Source: Bittarella massiliensis (ex Durand et al. 2017) (GTDB taxonomy: Bacteria > Bacillota > Clostridia > Oscillospirales > Ruminococcaceae). From it: a stretch of 64,000 nt of DNA. The notes under the pieces were generated by a model, which worked only from the letters and a program-made list of their open reading frames with translations, did not search any database and was not told the origin of the DNA. This document shows positions 1-7,042 of the stretch, piece by piece. Numbering within the stretch: the first letter of the stretch is position 1; every line of letters begins with the position of its first letter. The DNA is taken from the NCBI RefSeq assembly GCF_001486165.1, contig NZ_LN908976.1, forward strand, positions 62,001 through 126,000, in the 5' to 3' direction. Both the position numbers and the translations under genes were made by a program.

Positions 1-318
1 CCGGGGAGACGCCGTCACAAAAAGAGCGGAGGGCCCGGACAAGCTGCCGGGGAGACGCCGCCACAAAAAAGAGCAGAGGGCACGGACAAGCCGCCGGGGG
101 AATGCCGCCACAAAAGAGCGGAGGGCACGGACAAGCCGCCGGGGGATGCCGCCACAAAAGAGCGGAGGGCACGGACAAGCCGCCGGGGGGACGCCGCCAC
201 AAAAAAACAGAGGGCCCAGACAAGCCGCCAGGGGGATGCCGTCACAAAAGAGCAGAGGGCCCGGACAAGCCGCCGGGGGGATGCCGCCACAAAAAGAGCG
301 GAGGGCACGGACAAGCCG
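1..318. repeat. Tandem array of 44-47 bp units, seven copies
   Basis: Seven head-to-tail units begin at about 1, 47, 94, 139, 183, 228 and 273, each built on CCGGGGGGATGCCGCCACAA followed by a purine-rich AGAGCGGAGGG core and GGACAAGCCG. Unit length varies between 44 and 47 bp and the copies differ by point changes, so it is an imperfect minisatellite. It continues to the left edge and may be longer. Open frames across it change phase between copies, which argues against coding. The purine-rich strand is the plus strand. Confidence 0.9.
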
Positions 319-336
319 CCGGGCCCTCTGCTCTTT
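291..336 (-). terminator. Intrinsic terminator of the Crp/Fnr gene
   Basis: The arms at 293-306 and 323-336 can pair over 14 bp with one G-U wobble. Read on the minus strand the hairpin is followed by a T run, directly after the regulator's stop codon. The left arm is also the core of the tandem repeat unit, so the array looks like multiplied copies of one terminator arm. Confidence 0.65.
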
Positions 337-341
337 GATCT

Positions 342-956
342 CTATCTCGCGCCGCCCTCATCCCCCGGGGGGAGGAGGGTGACCGTCCCCCGGCCGCACC
401 GCACCAGCCCCTCTTTTGCCAGGGCGGCCAGGGCCCGGTTGACGCTGCGCATCGGCGCCTTTACCTGAGCGGCCAGGGCCTGTTTGTCCAGCGGCCCGCG
501 GCGGCCCATCTCCCGCCAGCTCTGCAGGCAGGCGCGCACCCGCTCCTTGACGCGCAGGAGCTGCAGCTGGGTGGCGTTTGCGGCGTACCGCCGCATCTGC
601 TGCGCCAGGTGGCGGATGAGGGCGGTGGTGAGGGCAAAGTCCCGCTCCATCCAGGCCAGCAGGTCGTCCCGGTCCAACTGCAGAACAGTGCAGTCGCTGG
701 CGGCCACCACCTCGATGGTCTTGAGCCCCTCGCAGAAGATCTCCAGTTCCCCGAAGATGTCCCCCTCGCCGTAGCGGTCCACCAGGGCGGTGGCCCCGCT
801 CTCGTCCGCCACCCAGGCCATGGCCGTCCCCCGCTCCACCATGTAGATGCAGCGGTTCTCCTCCCCCGCCAACAGCACCGGCTCCCCCTTGCGAAAGGTG
901 CGCCGGTGCAGCCCGCCGCTCAGGTCCTCCGGCATCCGCTCAAAGAATTCCCGCAT
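342..956 (-). CDS. Crp/Fnr family transcriptional regulator
   Basis: The 204-residue protein has the Crp/Fnr layout: an N-terminal cyclic-nucleotide-binding-like beta barrel (roughly residues 15-120, with GDIFGELEIFCEG typical of the effector pocket) and a C-terminal winged helix (about 140-198, including the RSVNRALAALAKEGLV recognition helix region). No cysteine cluster for an Fnr-type iron-sulfur centre is visible. The start has GGAG five bases upstream. It is divergent from two nucleoside hydrolase genes with a 110-bp gap containing a perfect palindrome, so it probably controls them and perhaps itself. The effector is unknown. Confidence 0.85.
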   Translation of the reverse strand: MREFFERMPEDLSGGLHRRTFRKGEPVLLAGEENRCIYMVERGTAMAWVADESGATALVDRYGEGDIFGELEIFCEGLKTIEVVAASDCTVLQLDRDDLLAWMERDFALTTALIRHLAQQMRRYAANATQLQLLRVKERVRACLQSWREMGRRGPLDKQALAAQVKAPMRSVNRALAALAKEGLVRCGRGTVTLLPPGDEGGAR

Positions 957-970
957 CTTTTTCTCCTTCG

Positions 971-982
971 GGTCAATTGACC
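971..982. promoter_or_regulatory. Candidate Crp/Fnr operator palindrome
   Basis: GGTCAATTGACC is a perfect 12-bp palindrome in the divergent gap. Its centre is about 41.5 bp upstream of the start predicted from the TATACT box at 1006-1011, the spacing used by class II Crp/Fnr activators. It also lies 15 bp before the regulator's own start codon. The link to the regulator is inference. Confidence 0.5.
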
Positions 983-1011
983 TGTTTTCATTCTACCGGC
1001 CGCTCTATACT
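983..1011 (+). promoter_or_regulatory. Putative activator-dependent promoter of the nucleoside hydrolase operon
   Basis: A good -10 box (TATACT, 1006-1011) lacks a good -35 box; the hexamer at the proper 17-bp spacing is TGTTTT. A weak -35 beside a palindrome fits activation by the divergent regulator. Confidence 0.5.
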
Positions 1012-1066
1012 GTTGTCAAGGGAACCCAACCGGCCGCCCTGGGCGGCGAGAGAGGAGAGCAGACAG

Positions 1067-2020
1067 ATGAAAAGACCCATTGTGATCGACACCGACACCG
1101 GTTCCGACGACGCGGTGGCCCTGGTGCTGGCGCTGCGCGACCCCGCGGTGGAGGTGCTGGCCATCACCACCGTGGCGGGGAACGTGGGGGTCGAACAGGC
1201 CACCCAAAACGCCCTGATGACCATCGACTACGCCGAGCGGGGGACCCCGCCGGTCTACCAGGGGTGCGCCAAGCCCCTCTACCACCCCCACATCTCGGCC
1301 GAGGGGGTGCACGGGGAGGACGGGATGGGCGACCTGGGCACCCTGGTCCCCAGCGCCCGCCTGCCCGAAAAGGAGCACGCCGTGGACGCCCTGATCGCCC
1401 TGGGGCGCAGGGGCGGGGTGGAGCTGTTGGCCCTGGGGCCCCTGACCAACGTCGCCCTGGCCATGATGAAGGACCCCGAGGCCATGCGGGGCTACACCCA
1501 TATCACCCTGATGGGCGGGGCCTACACCAAGGGGAACACCGGCCACCTGGCCGAATTCAACCTCTGGGAGGACGCCGAGGCGGCCGACTATGTCTTCACC
1601 TTCGGCGTCCCCATCACCATGGTCACCATCGAGGCCTGCCGGGACAAGGCAAAAATCACCCGGGACGACTGCGCCCGCATCAAGGCCACCGGTTCCCGCT
1701 GCGGGGCCTTCTGTGTGGACTGCAACCGCACCCTCTACGAGGCCAGCGCCCGCTACGGCGAGCCCTACTTTACCCTGCCCGACGCGGCGGCCGCCGCCGT
1801 GCTGCTGCGCCCCGACCTGGTGGCCGAGCAATTTGACAGCTACACCCGCATCGAGTGCCGGAGCGAACTGGCCTACGGGGCCACCGTCAACGACCGGCGG
1901 CCCCGGGACCGGGTGGGAACCGCCTCGAAGGCGTCCACCCTCCCCCCCTTCAACTGCCGGGTGGTCCACCGGTTGGAGGAGAGGGCCTTCAAAGAGTGGA
2001 TGATCGCGCTGATCGCGTAG
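1067..2020 (+). CDS. Nucleoside hydrolase (IunH-type), first copy
   Basis: The 317-residue protein is an inosine/uridine-preferring nucleoside hydrolase, which splits the N-glycosidic bond of ribonucleosides to give ribose and base. The family calcium-binding signature DTDTGSDDAVAL is at residues 7-18, and the later motifs LALGPLTNVALAM and the Asn/Glu region EFNLWEDAEAADYVF are present. Length is normal for the family. The frame opens earlier, but the ATG chosen begins right at the conserved N-terminus and has AGAGGAGA upstream. A close paralogue follows after 15 bp, so both are one operon for nucleoside salvage. The preferred base cannot be told from sequence. Confidence 0.93.
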   Translation: MKRPIVIDTDTGSDDAVALVLALRDPAVEVLAITTVAGNVGVEQATQNALMTIDYAERGTPPVYQGCAKPLYHPHISAEGVHGEDGMGDLGTLVPSARLPEKEHAVDALIALGRRGGVELLALGPLTNVALAMMKDPEAMRGYTHITLMGGAYTKGNTGHLAEFNLWEDAEAADYVFTFGVPITMVTIEACRDKAKITRDDCARIKATGSRCGAFCVDCNRTLYEASARYGEPYFTLPDAAAAAVLLRPDLVAEQFDSYTRIECRSELAYGATVNDRRPRDRVGTASKASTLPPFNCRVVHRLEERAFKEWMIALIA

Positions 2021-2035
2021 AGAGGAGAGAGAGCT

Positions 2036-2989
2036 GTGAAAAAAATCATTCTCGACACCGACACTGGGTCGGACGACGCGGTGGCCATCGTCATGGCCCT
2101 GCGGGACCCGGGGGTCCAGGTGCTGGCCTGCACCACCGTCTCGGGCAACGTCGAGGTGGAACGGGCCACCTACAACTGCCTGCAGGCCATCGACTACGCC
2201 GGCACCTACCGCCCGCCGGTCTACGAGGGGGCGGGGCGCCCCCTGCAGGGGGAATATGAAAACGCCGACCAGGTGCACGGACAGGACGGGATGGGCGACC
2301 TGGGCACCCTGCGCCGACCCGCCGACAGCCCCGCGCCGGGGTCCGCCGTGGACGCCATCCTCCGCCTCCTGCGGGAGGGGGCGGGCGACATCGAGCTGGT
2401 GGCCATCGGCCCCCTGACCAACCTGGCCCTGGCCATCCTCCAGGAGCCGGAGACCGTGAAAAAGGCGCCCCACATCACCATCATGGGGGGCGCGCACCCC
2501 TACAACAACCCCCACACCGTCTGGGCGGAGTTCAACATCATGTGCGACCCCAAGGCCGCCGGCGTGGTCTTCTCCTCCGGCATCCCCTTCACCCTGGTCA
2601 CCCTGGAGGCCTGTTGGGGCGACATGCGCTTTGACGAGGACGACATCGCCCGCTTTCGCGCCCGCAGCGAAGCCGGCGCCTTCTGTGTCGACTGCAACCG
2701 CACCGCCATCGACCTGGCGCGCAAACGGCAGGGCGAGGGCCGCTTCACTCTGCCCGGCGCCGCCGCCATGGCGGCGCTACTGCGGCCCGAACTCATCAAG
2801 ACCAGCTTCCCCAGCTACACCCAGGTGGACTGCAAGGGCCGCTTCACCCGGGGGGCCACCCTCTTCGAGCCGATCGAGCGCCGCTTTGTCACCGACGCCT
2901 TCGGACTCGAAAAGCACCGCCCCAACTCCACGGTGGTCACCGAGATGGACGGGGCGGGCTTTAAAGAGTACCTCATGGGGCTCCTCTAA
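2036..2989 (+). CDS. Nucleoside hydrolase (IunH-type), second copy
   Basis: This 317-residue protein is a paralogue of the preceding gene with the same length and the same DTDTGSDDAVAI calcium site near the N-terminus, LVAIGPLTNLALAI in the middle and the shared AGAFCVDCNRT region. It starts with GTG seven bases after AGAGGAGAGA. The two copies have diverged in the central loop around residues 80-105 and in the C-terminal third, which suggests different substrate preference, for instance purine against pyrimidine ribonucleosides. That split is inference. A strong terminator follows. Confidence 0.93.
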   Translation: MKKIILDTDTGSDDAVAIVMALRDPGVQVLACTTVSGNVEVERATYNCLQAIDYAGTYRPPVYEGAGRPLQGEYENADQVHGQDGMGDLGTLRRPADSPAPGSAVDAILRLLREGAGDIELVAIGPLTNLALAILQEPETVKKAPHITIMGGAHPYNNPHTVWAEFNIMCDPKAAGVVFSSGIPFTLVTLEACWGDMRFDEDDIARFRARSEAGAFCVDCNRTAIDLARKRQGEGRFTLPGAAAMAALLRPELIKTSFPSYTQVDCKGRFTRGATLFEPIERRFVTDAFGLEKHRPNSTVVTEMDGAGFKEYLMGLL

Positions 2990-3020
2990 CCCCCTTTCCC
3001 TTCTCCAATAAGACGCCACA

Positions 3021-3056
3021 GGGCGGCCGGGAATACTCCCGGCCGCCCCTCTTTTT
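3021..3056 (+). terminator. Terminator of the nucleoside hydrolase operon
   Basis: A 12-bp GC-rich stem (GGGCGGCCGGGA with its complement) closed by a three-base loop is followed by CTCTTTTTG. Confidence 0.85.
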
Positions 3057-3082
3057 GCGGTGTCACACGCCCCCAGGCCGCT

Positions 3083-3442
3083 TTATGTATGGGGGTTCCC
3101 CAAACCAAAGCTGACGCTCAAGGCGTGGTCGATTTGATCCATAGCGCCCGTATCCAGCTGCCCCATCCGCTCCTTGAGGCGGGTCTTGTCGAGGGTCCTG
3201 ACCTGCTCCAACAGGACGATGGAGTTCTTGGCCAGACCACAGGTCCCCCCGGTCACCGAGATGTGGGTGGGCAGGTGGTTTTTGTCTTTTTGACTGGTGA
3301 TGGCTGCGGCGATGACGGTGGGGCTGTGGCGGTTGCCCACGTCGTTTTGGACGATGAGCACCGGGCGGACGCCCCCCTGTTCCGAGCCCACCACCGGGCT
3401 CAAGTCGGCGTAGTAGATCTCCCCGCGCTTGACGGTATTCAC
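3083..3442 (-). CDS. mazF: MazF/NdoA-type endoribonuclease toxin
   Basis: The 119-residue protein is a Firmicutes MazF (NdoA, EndoA), a sequence-specific mRNA interferase. It carries the hallmark N-terminus KRGEIYYADLSPVVGSEQGG, the RPVLIVQND strand with the likely catalytic Arg26, and Thr49 in AAAITSQ. The frame is open further upstream, but the GTG chosen has GGAG ten bases before it and places the conserved N-terminus at residue 5. In Bacillus the order is acpS, lipoprotein, alr, antitoxin, ndoA. Here acpS and the lipoprotein are upstream in the same order, but alr and the antitoxin gene are missing, and a terminator-like hairpin separates mazF from the lipoprotein gene. No MazE-like open frame is seen beside it. 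Confidence 0.92.
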   Translation of the reverse strand: MNTVKRGEIYYADLSPVVGSEQGGVRPVLIVQNDVGNRHSPTVIAAAITSQKDKNHLPTHISVTGGTCGLAKNSIVLLEQVRTLDKTRLKERMGQLDTGAMDQIDHALSVSFGLGNPHT

Positions 3443-3630
3443 GTCTGTCACACTCCCAAAAGAAAATTGCGAAAGTCGCCCGCCGCGGTCCGCGGCTGCT
3501 GCCTGCACCCATAGTTTGGCCCGCTGCGGCTCCCCTTAAACACGGGAGGTGTACCCCATTCTATTTTTTGGAAGTGGCTTTGGTGTGGCCGCCGGACCGC
3601 TCTGCCGCCCGCCCCTGAAGGGAGGGCGCA

Positions 3631-3679
3631 AAAAGAGGCGGGGAGCAGCCGGCCGACCGGCTTTTCCCCGCCTTTTTGC
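3631..3679 (-). terminator. Bidirectional terminator-like hairpin between lipoprotein gene and mazF
   Basis: AGGCGGGGA and its complement flank an inner GCCGGCCGACCGGC stem, with A runs to the left and T runs to the right, so it could stop transcription on either strand. It lies downstream of the lipoprotein gene. Confidence 0.65.
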
Positions 3680-3734
3680 GTCTAAAAAATGGCCGCGAAC
3701 CGGACCGGCGGCCCGGACAGAGGGACTGCCCCCC

Positions 3735-4277
3735 TCACGAGACGGCCTTGAAGTTCTCCACCGCGATGCGGGTTTTGGCCCGCTCCCCCTCGCCGCCGTA
3801 GGTCATCTCCAGGGGGGCGAGGGTCTCCCCGTCAAAGGTGAGGGTGTAGGGGCCGTTTGCATCCTCCCCCCGCACGGTGATGCGGCCCTTTTTCTCGGTG
3901 ACCTTGCAGTTTTGGGCCTTGAACAGAGTCTTGATGACGTTGGCCACCGCCGTCCCCCGCATCGGCGCCCCGCCGGGGTTGATGCGCAGCCCCCCGTAGG
4001 TGAAGGAGAGGTCGGCGATGGTGATGATGCAGCCCAACCCCTTGAGGGTCTCTGGGCTCTGCACTGTGAACTGGTAGGTGCCCTCCGCCGTCTTTTCCAG
4101 GTCGAGGGCGCAGGAAAAGCCCTCGCTCTCCACCGTCACATCGCAGGTAAAGGCCCCCTCAAAGGCGGTGGTGGGGTTTTTCACCCCCGCTCCCCCGTCC
4201 TTCTTGCAGCCGGCCAGCCCGCCCAGACAGCACAGTAGCGCCAGGGCGGCGGCCCACCCTCTCTTTGTCCGCGTCAT
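3735..4277 (-). CDS. Lipoprotein, YdcC-like
   Basis: The 180-residue protein begins with a positively charged start, a hydrophobic stretch and a lipobox LAGC at Cys24, so it should be a lipid-anchored extracytoplasmic protein. The rest is beta-rich with no membrane segment and resembles the LolA/LppX-like lipoprotein that sits after acpS in Bacillus (YdcC). The call relies mainly on gene order and fold style. The ATG with GGGAG at correct distance was preferred to an upstream in-frame ATG that has no ribosome site. It follows acpS by 77 bp on the same strand. Confidence 0.75.
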   Translation of the reverse strand: MTRTKRGWAAALALLCCLGGLAGCKKDGGAGVKNPTTAFEGAFTCDVTVESEGFSCALDLEKTAEGTYQFTVQSPETLKGLGCIITIADLSFTYGGLRINPGGAPMRGTAVANVIKTLFKAQNCKVTEKKGRITVRGEDANGPYTLTFDGETLAPLEMTYGGEGERAKTRIAVENFKAVS

Positions 4278-4354
4278 CGCCTCTCCCGCCTTTCCCACAA
4301 ACTGGTTCCCTCTACTTCTATGCAGAGAGGGGGCCGTTCATGTGCCGGGGCGGG

Positions 4355-4708
4355 CTAGAGCATCACCACAAAGGCCACGGCCTGGGTCCGGTCGTGGCTG
4401 ATGCTCACGTCGATGGCCCCGCCCCCCGCCAGCGCCTGGGCGCGGGGGGAGAGGGAGAGCACCGGCTTGCCCCGGCGGTCCCGTAGCACCGAGATGTCCT
4501 GAAAGCCGACCCCGCGAAAGCCGGTGCCCAGGGCCTTGACAAAGGCCTCCTTGGCCGCCCAGATGCCGGCGGCCGTCTCGGCCGGGTGGCGGCGAGATGC
4601 CAACAGCGCCCGCTCCCTCTCGGTGAAACAGCGCGCCAAAAAGCGCGGATTTTCCAGGCAGCGGCGTACCCGCTCGATCTCGACGATGTCCACCCCACAG
4701 CGCAGCAC
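4355..4708 (-). CDS. acpS: Holo-[acyl-carrier-protein] synthase
   Basis: The 117-residue protein transfers the 4'-phosphopantetheine arm from CoA to the serine of apo-ACP. It has the family N-terminus GVDIVEIERV with the Mg-binding Asp7 and the second motif WAAKEAFVKALGTGFRG with Glu54, and ends with the SISHDRTQAVAFVV strand. Length matches AcpS trimers. The frame is open upstream, but the GTG chosen has AAGGGGG seven bases before it and gives the standard length. It is the first gene of an acpS-lipoprotein unit divergent from the pheS leader. Confidence 0.93.
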   Translation of the reverse strand: MLRCGVDIVEIERVRRCLENPRFLARCFTERERALLASRRHPAETAAGIWAAKEAFVKALGTGFRGVGFQDISVLRDRRGKPVLSLSPRAQALAGGGAIDVSISHDRTQAVAFVVML

Positions 4709-4871
4709 AGCCAGTCCCCCTTCTTTATAAAAAGTATAAACAGCGTATCGGCGACCCGGGCAAAGGCGAGTTTCCAGTAAATGGGCTGCAAAGGGCCCAT
4801 TCCGCGCGCCGCCGTCTTTTCCCACTATACCAAATTCTGTCCGACTTTTCAAAAATTCGGCGGACGGGGTG

Positions 4872-4900
4872 TTGAAACCGCCCAAAAAATGTGGTAGAGT
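4872..4900 (+). promoter_or_regulatory. Promoter of the pheS T-box leader
   Basis: TTGAAA, 17 bp, TAGAGT, placed just before the T-box leader. Confidence 0.6.
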
Positions 4901-4902
4901 AG

Positions 4903-5171
4903 GGGCAGTAAACGCAGTGACGAAGGAAAGTAACCGTCCACAGACCGCCTCACAGAGAGGGCCCGGCCGCTGAAAAGGGCCCGGGGCGGGCGGGCGGCGA
5001 AGTTCCCTTCCGAGCGGCCCCGCTGAACGGCTTGACTCAATAGGCGGGGACGGCAGGCCCCGTTACGGTTAAAAGAGTGTTTGCTCTATTGGCAAAAATC
5101 AGGGTGGTACCGCGGAAGCTGTTGACACGGCCTTCGTCCCTATAACAGGGGGCGAAGGCCGTTTTGTTTTC
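4903..5171 (+). ncRNA. T-box riboswitch, phenylalanine specific
   Basis: The canonical T-box antiterminator sequence AGGGTGGTACCGCGG is at 5101-5115. Upstream, GAAGG (4922-4926) can pair with CCTTC (5006-5010) to form the base of stem I, with AAAGTA on the 5' side of the internal loop and TTC at 5003-5005 on the 3' side; TTC would be the phenylalanine specifier codon. Downstream GGCCTTCG pairs with CGAAGGCC (5129-5160) and is followed by GTTTTGTTTT, the terminator. Uncharged tRNA-Phe should therefore allow readthrough into pheS. Confidence 0.93.
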
Positions 5172-5247
5172 TCCCCCGTTCCCCGGCCGGGGCAGCGGCC
5201 AAAAAACGGGAGGGGCCCACGCCCCTCCACAAAAAAGGAGTACAGAG

Positions 5248-6261
5248 ATGAAAGAGGCACTGAAGAGGATCGAAGAGGAGGCGCTGGCCCAGATCGCCGC
5301 CGCCGAGGAGGGGCTTGACGAGCTGCGGGTCAAATACTTGGGCAAAAAGGGCGAGCTCACCGCCATCTTGAAGCAGATGGGCGGTCTCTCGGCCGAGGAG
5401 CGGCCGGTGGTCGGCCAGTTGGCCAACCGGGTGCGCGGCGGCATTGAGGAGGCCATCGCCCAGAAGACCGCCCAGCTGAAGGCCGAGAAGCTGGCCCGCC
5501 AGTTGGAGAGCGAGTCCCTGGACGTCACCATCCCCGGGCAGGCGCCCAAACTGGGCAAAAAACACCCCCTGACCCAGGTGCTCGACGACCTGACCGAAAT
5601 CTTTTTGGGGATGGGCTTCTCGGTGGCCACCGGCCCCGAGGTAGAGTACGACTACTACAACTTCGAGGCCCTCAACCTCCCCCCCGACCACCCGGCCCGG
5701 GACACCCAGGACACCTTCTACATCACCGACAAGGTGCTGCTGCGCACCCAGACCTCCCCGGTGCAGGTGCGGGTGATGGAGCAGCAAAAGCCCCCCATCA
5801 AGATCATCGCTCCCGGGCGGGTCTACCGCTCCGACGCGGTGGACGCCACCCACGCCCCTGTCTTTCATCAGATCGAGGGGCTGGTGGTGGACAAAAACAT
5901 CACCATGGCCGACCTGAAGGGCACCCTCAACACCTTCATCAAAAAGCTCTACGGGCCCGACACCGTCACCCGCTTTCGCCCCCACCACTTCCCCTTCACC
6001 GAGCCCTCGGCCGAGGTGGACACCCAGTGTTTCGCCTGCCACGGCAAGGGCTGCCGCCTCTGCAAGGGCGAGGGGTGGATCGAGCTGCTGGGCTGCGGGA
6101 TGGTGCACCCCAAGGTGCTGGAAAACTGCGGCATCGACCCGGAGGAGTACTCCGGCTTCGCCTTCGGCATCGGTCTGGAGCGCATCGTCATGCGCCGCTA
6201 CAACATCGACGACCTGCGGCTGTTCTCCGACAACGACCTGCGGTTTTTGAACCAGTTCTAA
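5248..6261 (+). CDS. pheS: Phenylalanyl-tRNA synthetase alpha subunit
   Basis: The 337-residue protein is the catalytic alpha chain of the (alpha-beta)2 PheRS that charges tRNA-Phe. It has the N-terminal coiled-coil arm (about 1-90), then the class II aminoacyl-tRNA synthetase core with motif 2 around [19 protein letters not shown] and motif 3 [16 protein letters not shown] near the C-terminus. An insertion with Cys pairs ([16 protein letters not shown], about 259-274) is a zinc-ribbon-like feature seen in many bacterial PheS. The ATG at 5248 has AAAGGAG ahead. It is controlled by the T-box. pheT follows only after an unusual gap of about 780 bp. Confidence 0.97.
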   Translation: MKEALKRIEEEALAQIAAAEEGLDELRVKYLGKKGELTAILKQMGGLSAEERPVVGQLANRVRGGIEEAIAQKTAQLKAEKLARQLESESLDVTIPGQAPKLGKKHPLTQVLDDLTEIFLGMGFSVATGPEVEYDYYNFEALNLPPDHPARDTQDTFYITDKVLLRTQTSPVQVRVMEQQKPPIKIIAPGRVYRSDAVDATHAPVFHQIEGLVVDKNITMADLKGTLNTFIKKLYGPDTVTRFRPHHFPFTEPSAEVDTQCFACHGKGCRLCKGEGWIELLGCGMVHPKVLENCGIDPEEYSGFAFGIGLERIVMRRYNIDDLRLFSDNDLRFLNQF

Positions 6262-6389
6262 AGGGTGCGAAGGGGACTGCCGTCCCCCTCGCAAACTCCC
6301 CCGGCACGGCCTTCGCTCCGCCGCGAAGGCCGCGAGAGGAGTTTTTCCGGCGGCAGAGCTGCCGGAAAAACAGATGCGCGGCAGCCCCG

Positions 6390-6990
6390 CGCAAAAGGGG
6401 CTGGCTGTCCGGGCGCATCGGATGCGCCGGTAGGGCTCCCGAGAAAGCCGGATACAAGTGCTGAGGGGCTGGCCGACACCCCGATGTCCCAGGGACAGCA
6501 GCGACGCTGGGAAATTGGTGGGCGGCGGGAGTGCCGAGAATGGCTGGCTGCCGAGCACACCAGATGCGCTGGCAGGGCTCCCGAGAAAGCCGGATACAAG
6601 CGCTGAAGGGCCGGCCGACACCCCGATACCCCAGGGACAGCAGCGCCGCCGGGAAATTGGCGGGCGATGGGAGCGTCGAGAACGGGTGGCTCCCGGGCGC
6701 ACCAGATACAGCGGCAGGGCTGCGTGAAAGCCGGACACAAGTGCTGAAGGGCTGGCCGGTGCCCCGATGCCCCAGGGACAGCAACGCTGCTGGGAAGACG
6801 GGTGGACGGCGGGAGCGCCCGAGAACGGCTGGCTGCCGAGCACACCAGATACAGCGGCATGGCTGCGAGAAAGCCGGATACAAGTGCCGAGGGGTTGACC
6901 GGTACGCCCCGATACCTCAAGGACAGCAGCCGCGCCGCTGGTAAATTGGTGGCGGCGGGAAGCCGCCGGGCGGTCTCTCCGCCCCGCGCA
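6390..6990. repeat. Four imperfect 141-143 bp direct repeats between pheS and pheT
   Basis: A landmark GAGAAAGCCGGATACAAGTG recurs at 6441, 6583, 6724 and 6867, that is every 141, 142 and 143 bp. Each unit also holds CCCAGGGACAGCAG, AAATTGG or AAGACGGG plus GGCGGGAG and ACCAGATRC. The units are flanked by short inverted copies of GCCCCGCGCAAAAGGGGC near 6390 and 6995. Unequal unit lengths and no conserved frame indicate noncoding DNA. This region and the flanking bases 6262-7042 hold no gene I can support. Confidence 0.9.
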
Positions 6991-7042
6991 AAAGGGGCGG
7001 CAACACCCCATTTTCTTACACAAACAGATGGAGGAATCGAGT

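Noticed and set aside
3063-3512. Alternative frame over mazF
   Set aside because: Composition shadow of mazF; no motif.
5140-7023. 627-codon minus-strand frame over pheS and the 142-bp repeats
   Set aside because: It is antisense to pheS, and the repeat part has unit lengths of 141-143 bp that break any repeated reading frame.
6262-7042. Possibility that the pheS-pheT repeats are a second CRISPR
   Set aside because: The units are 142 bp of continuously similar sequence with no unique spacers.
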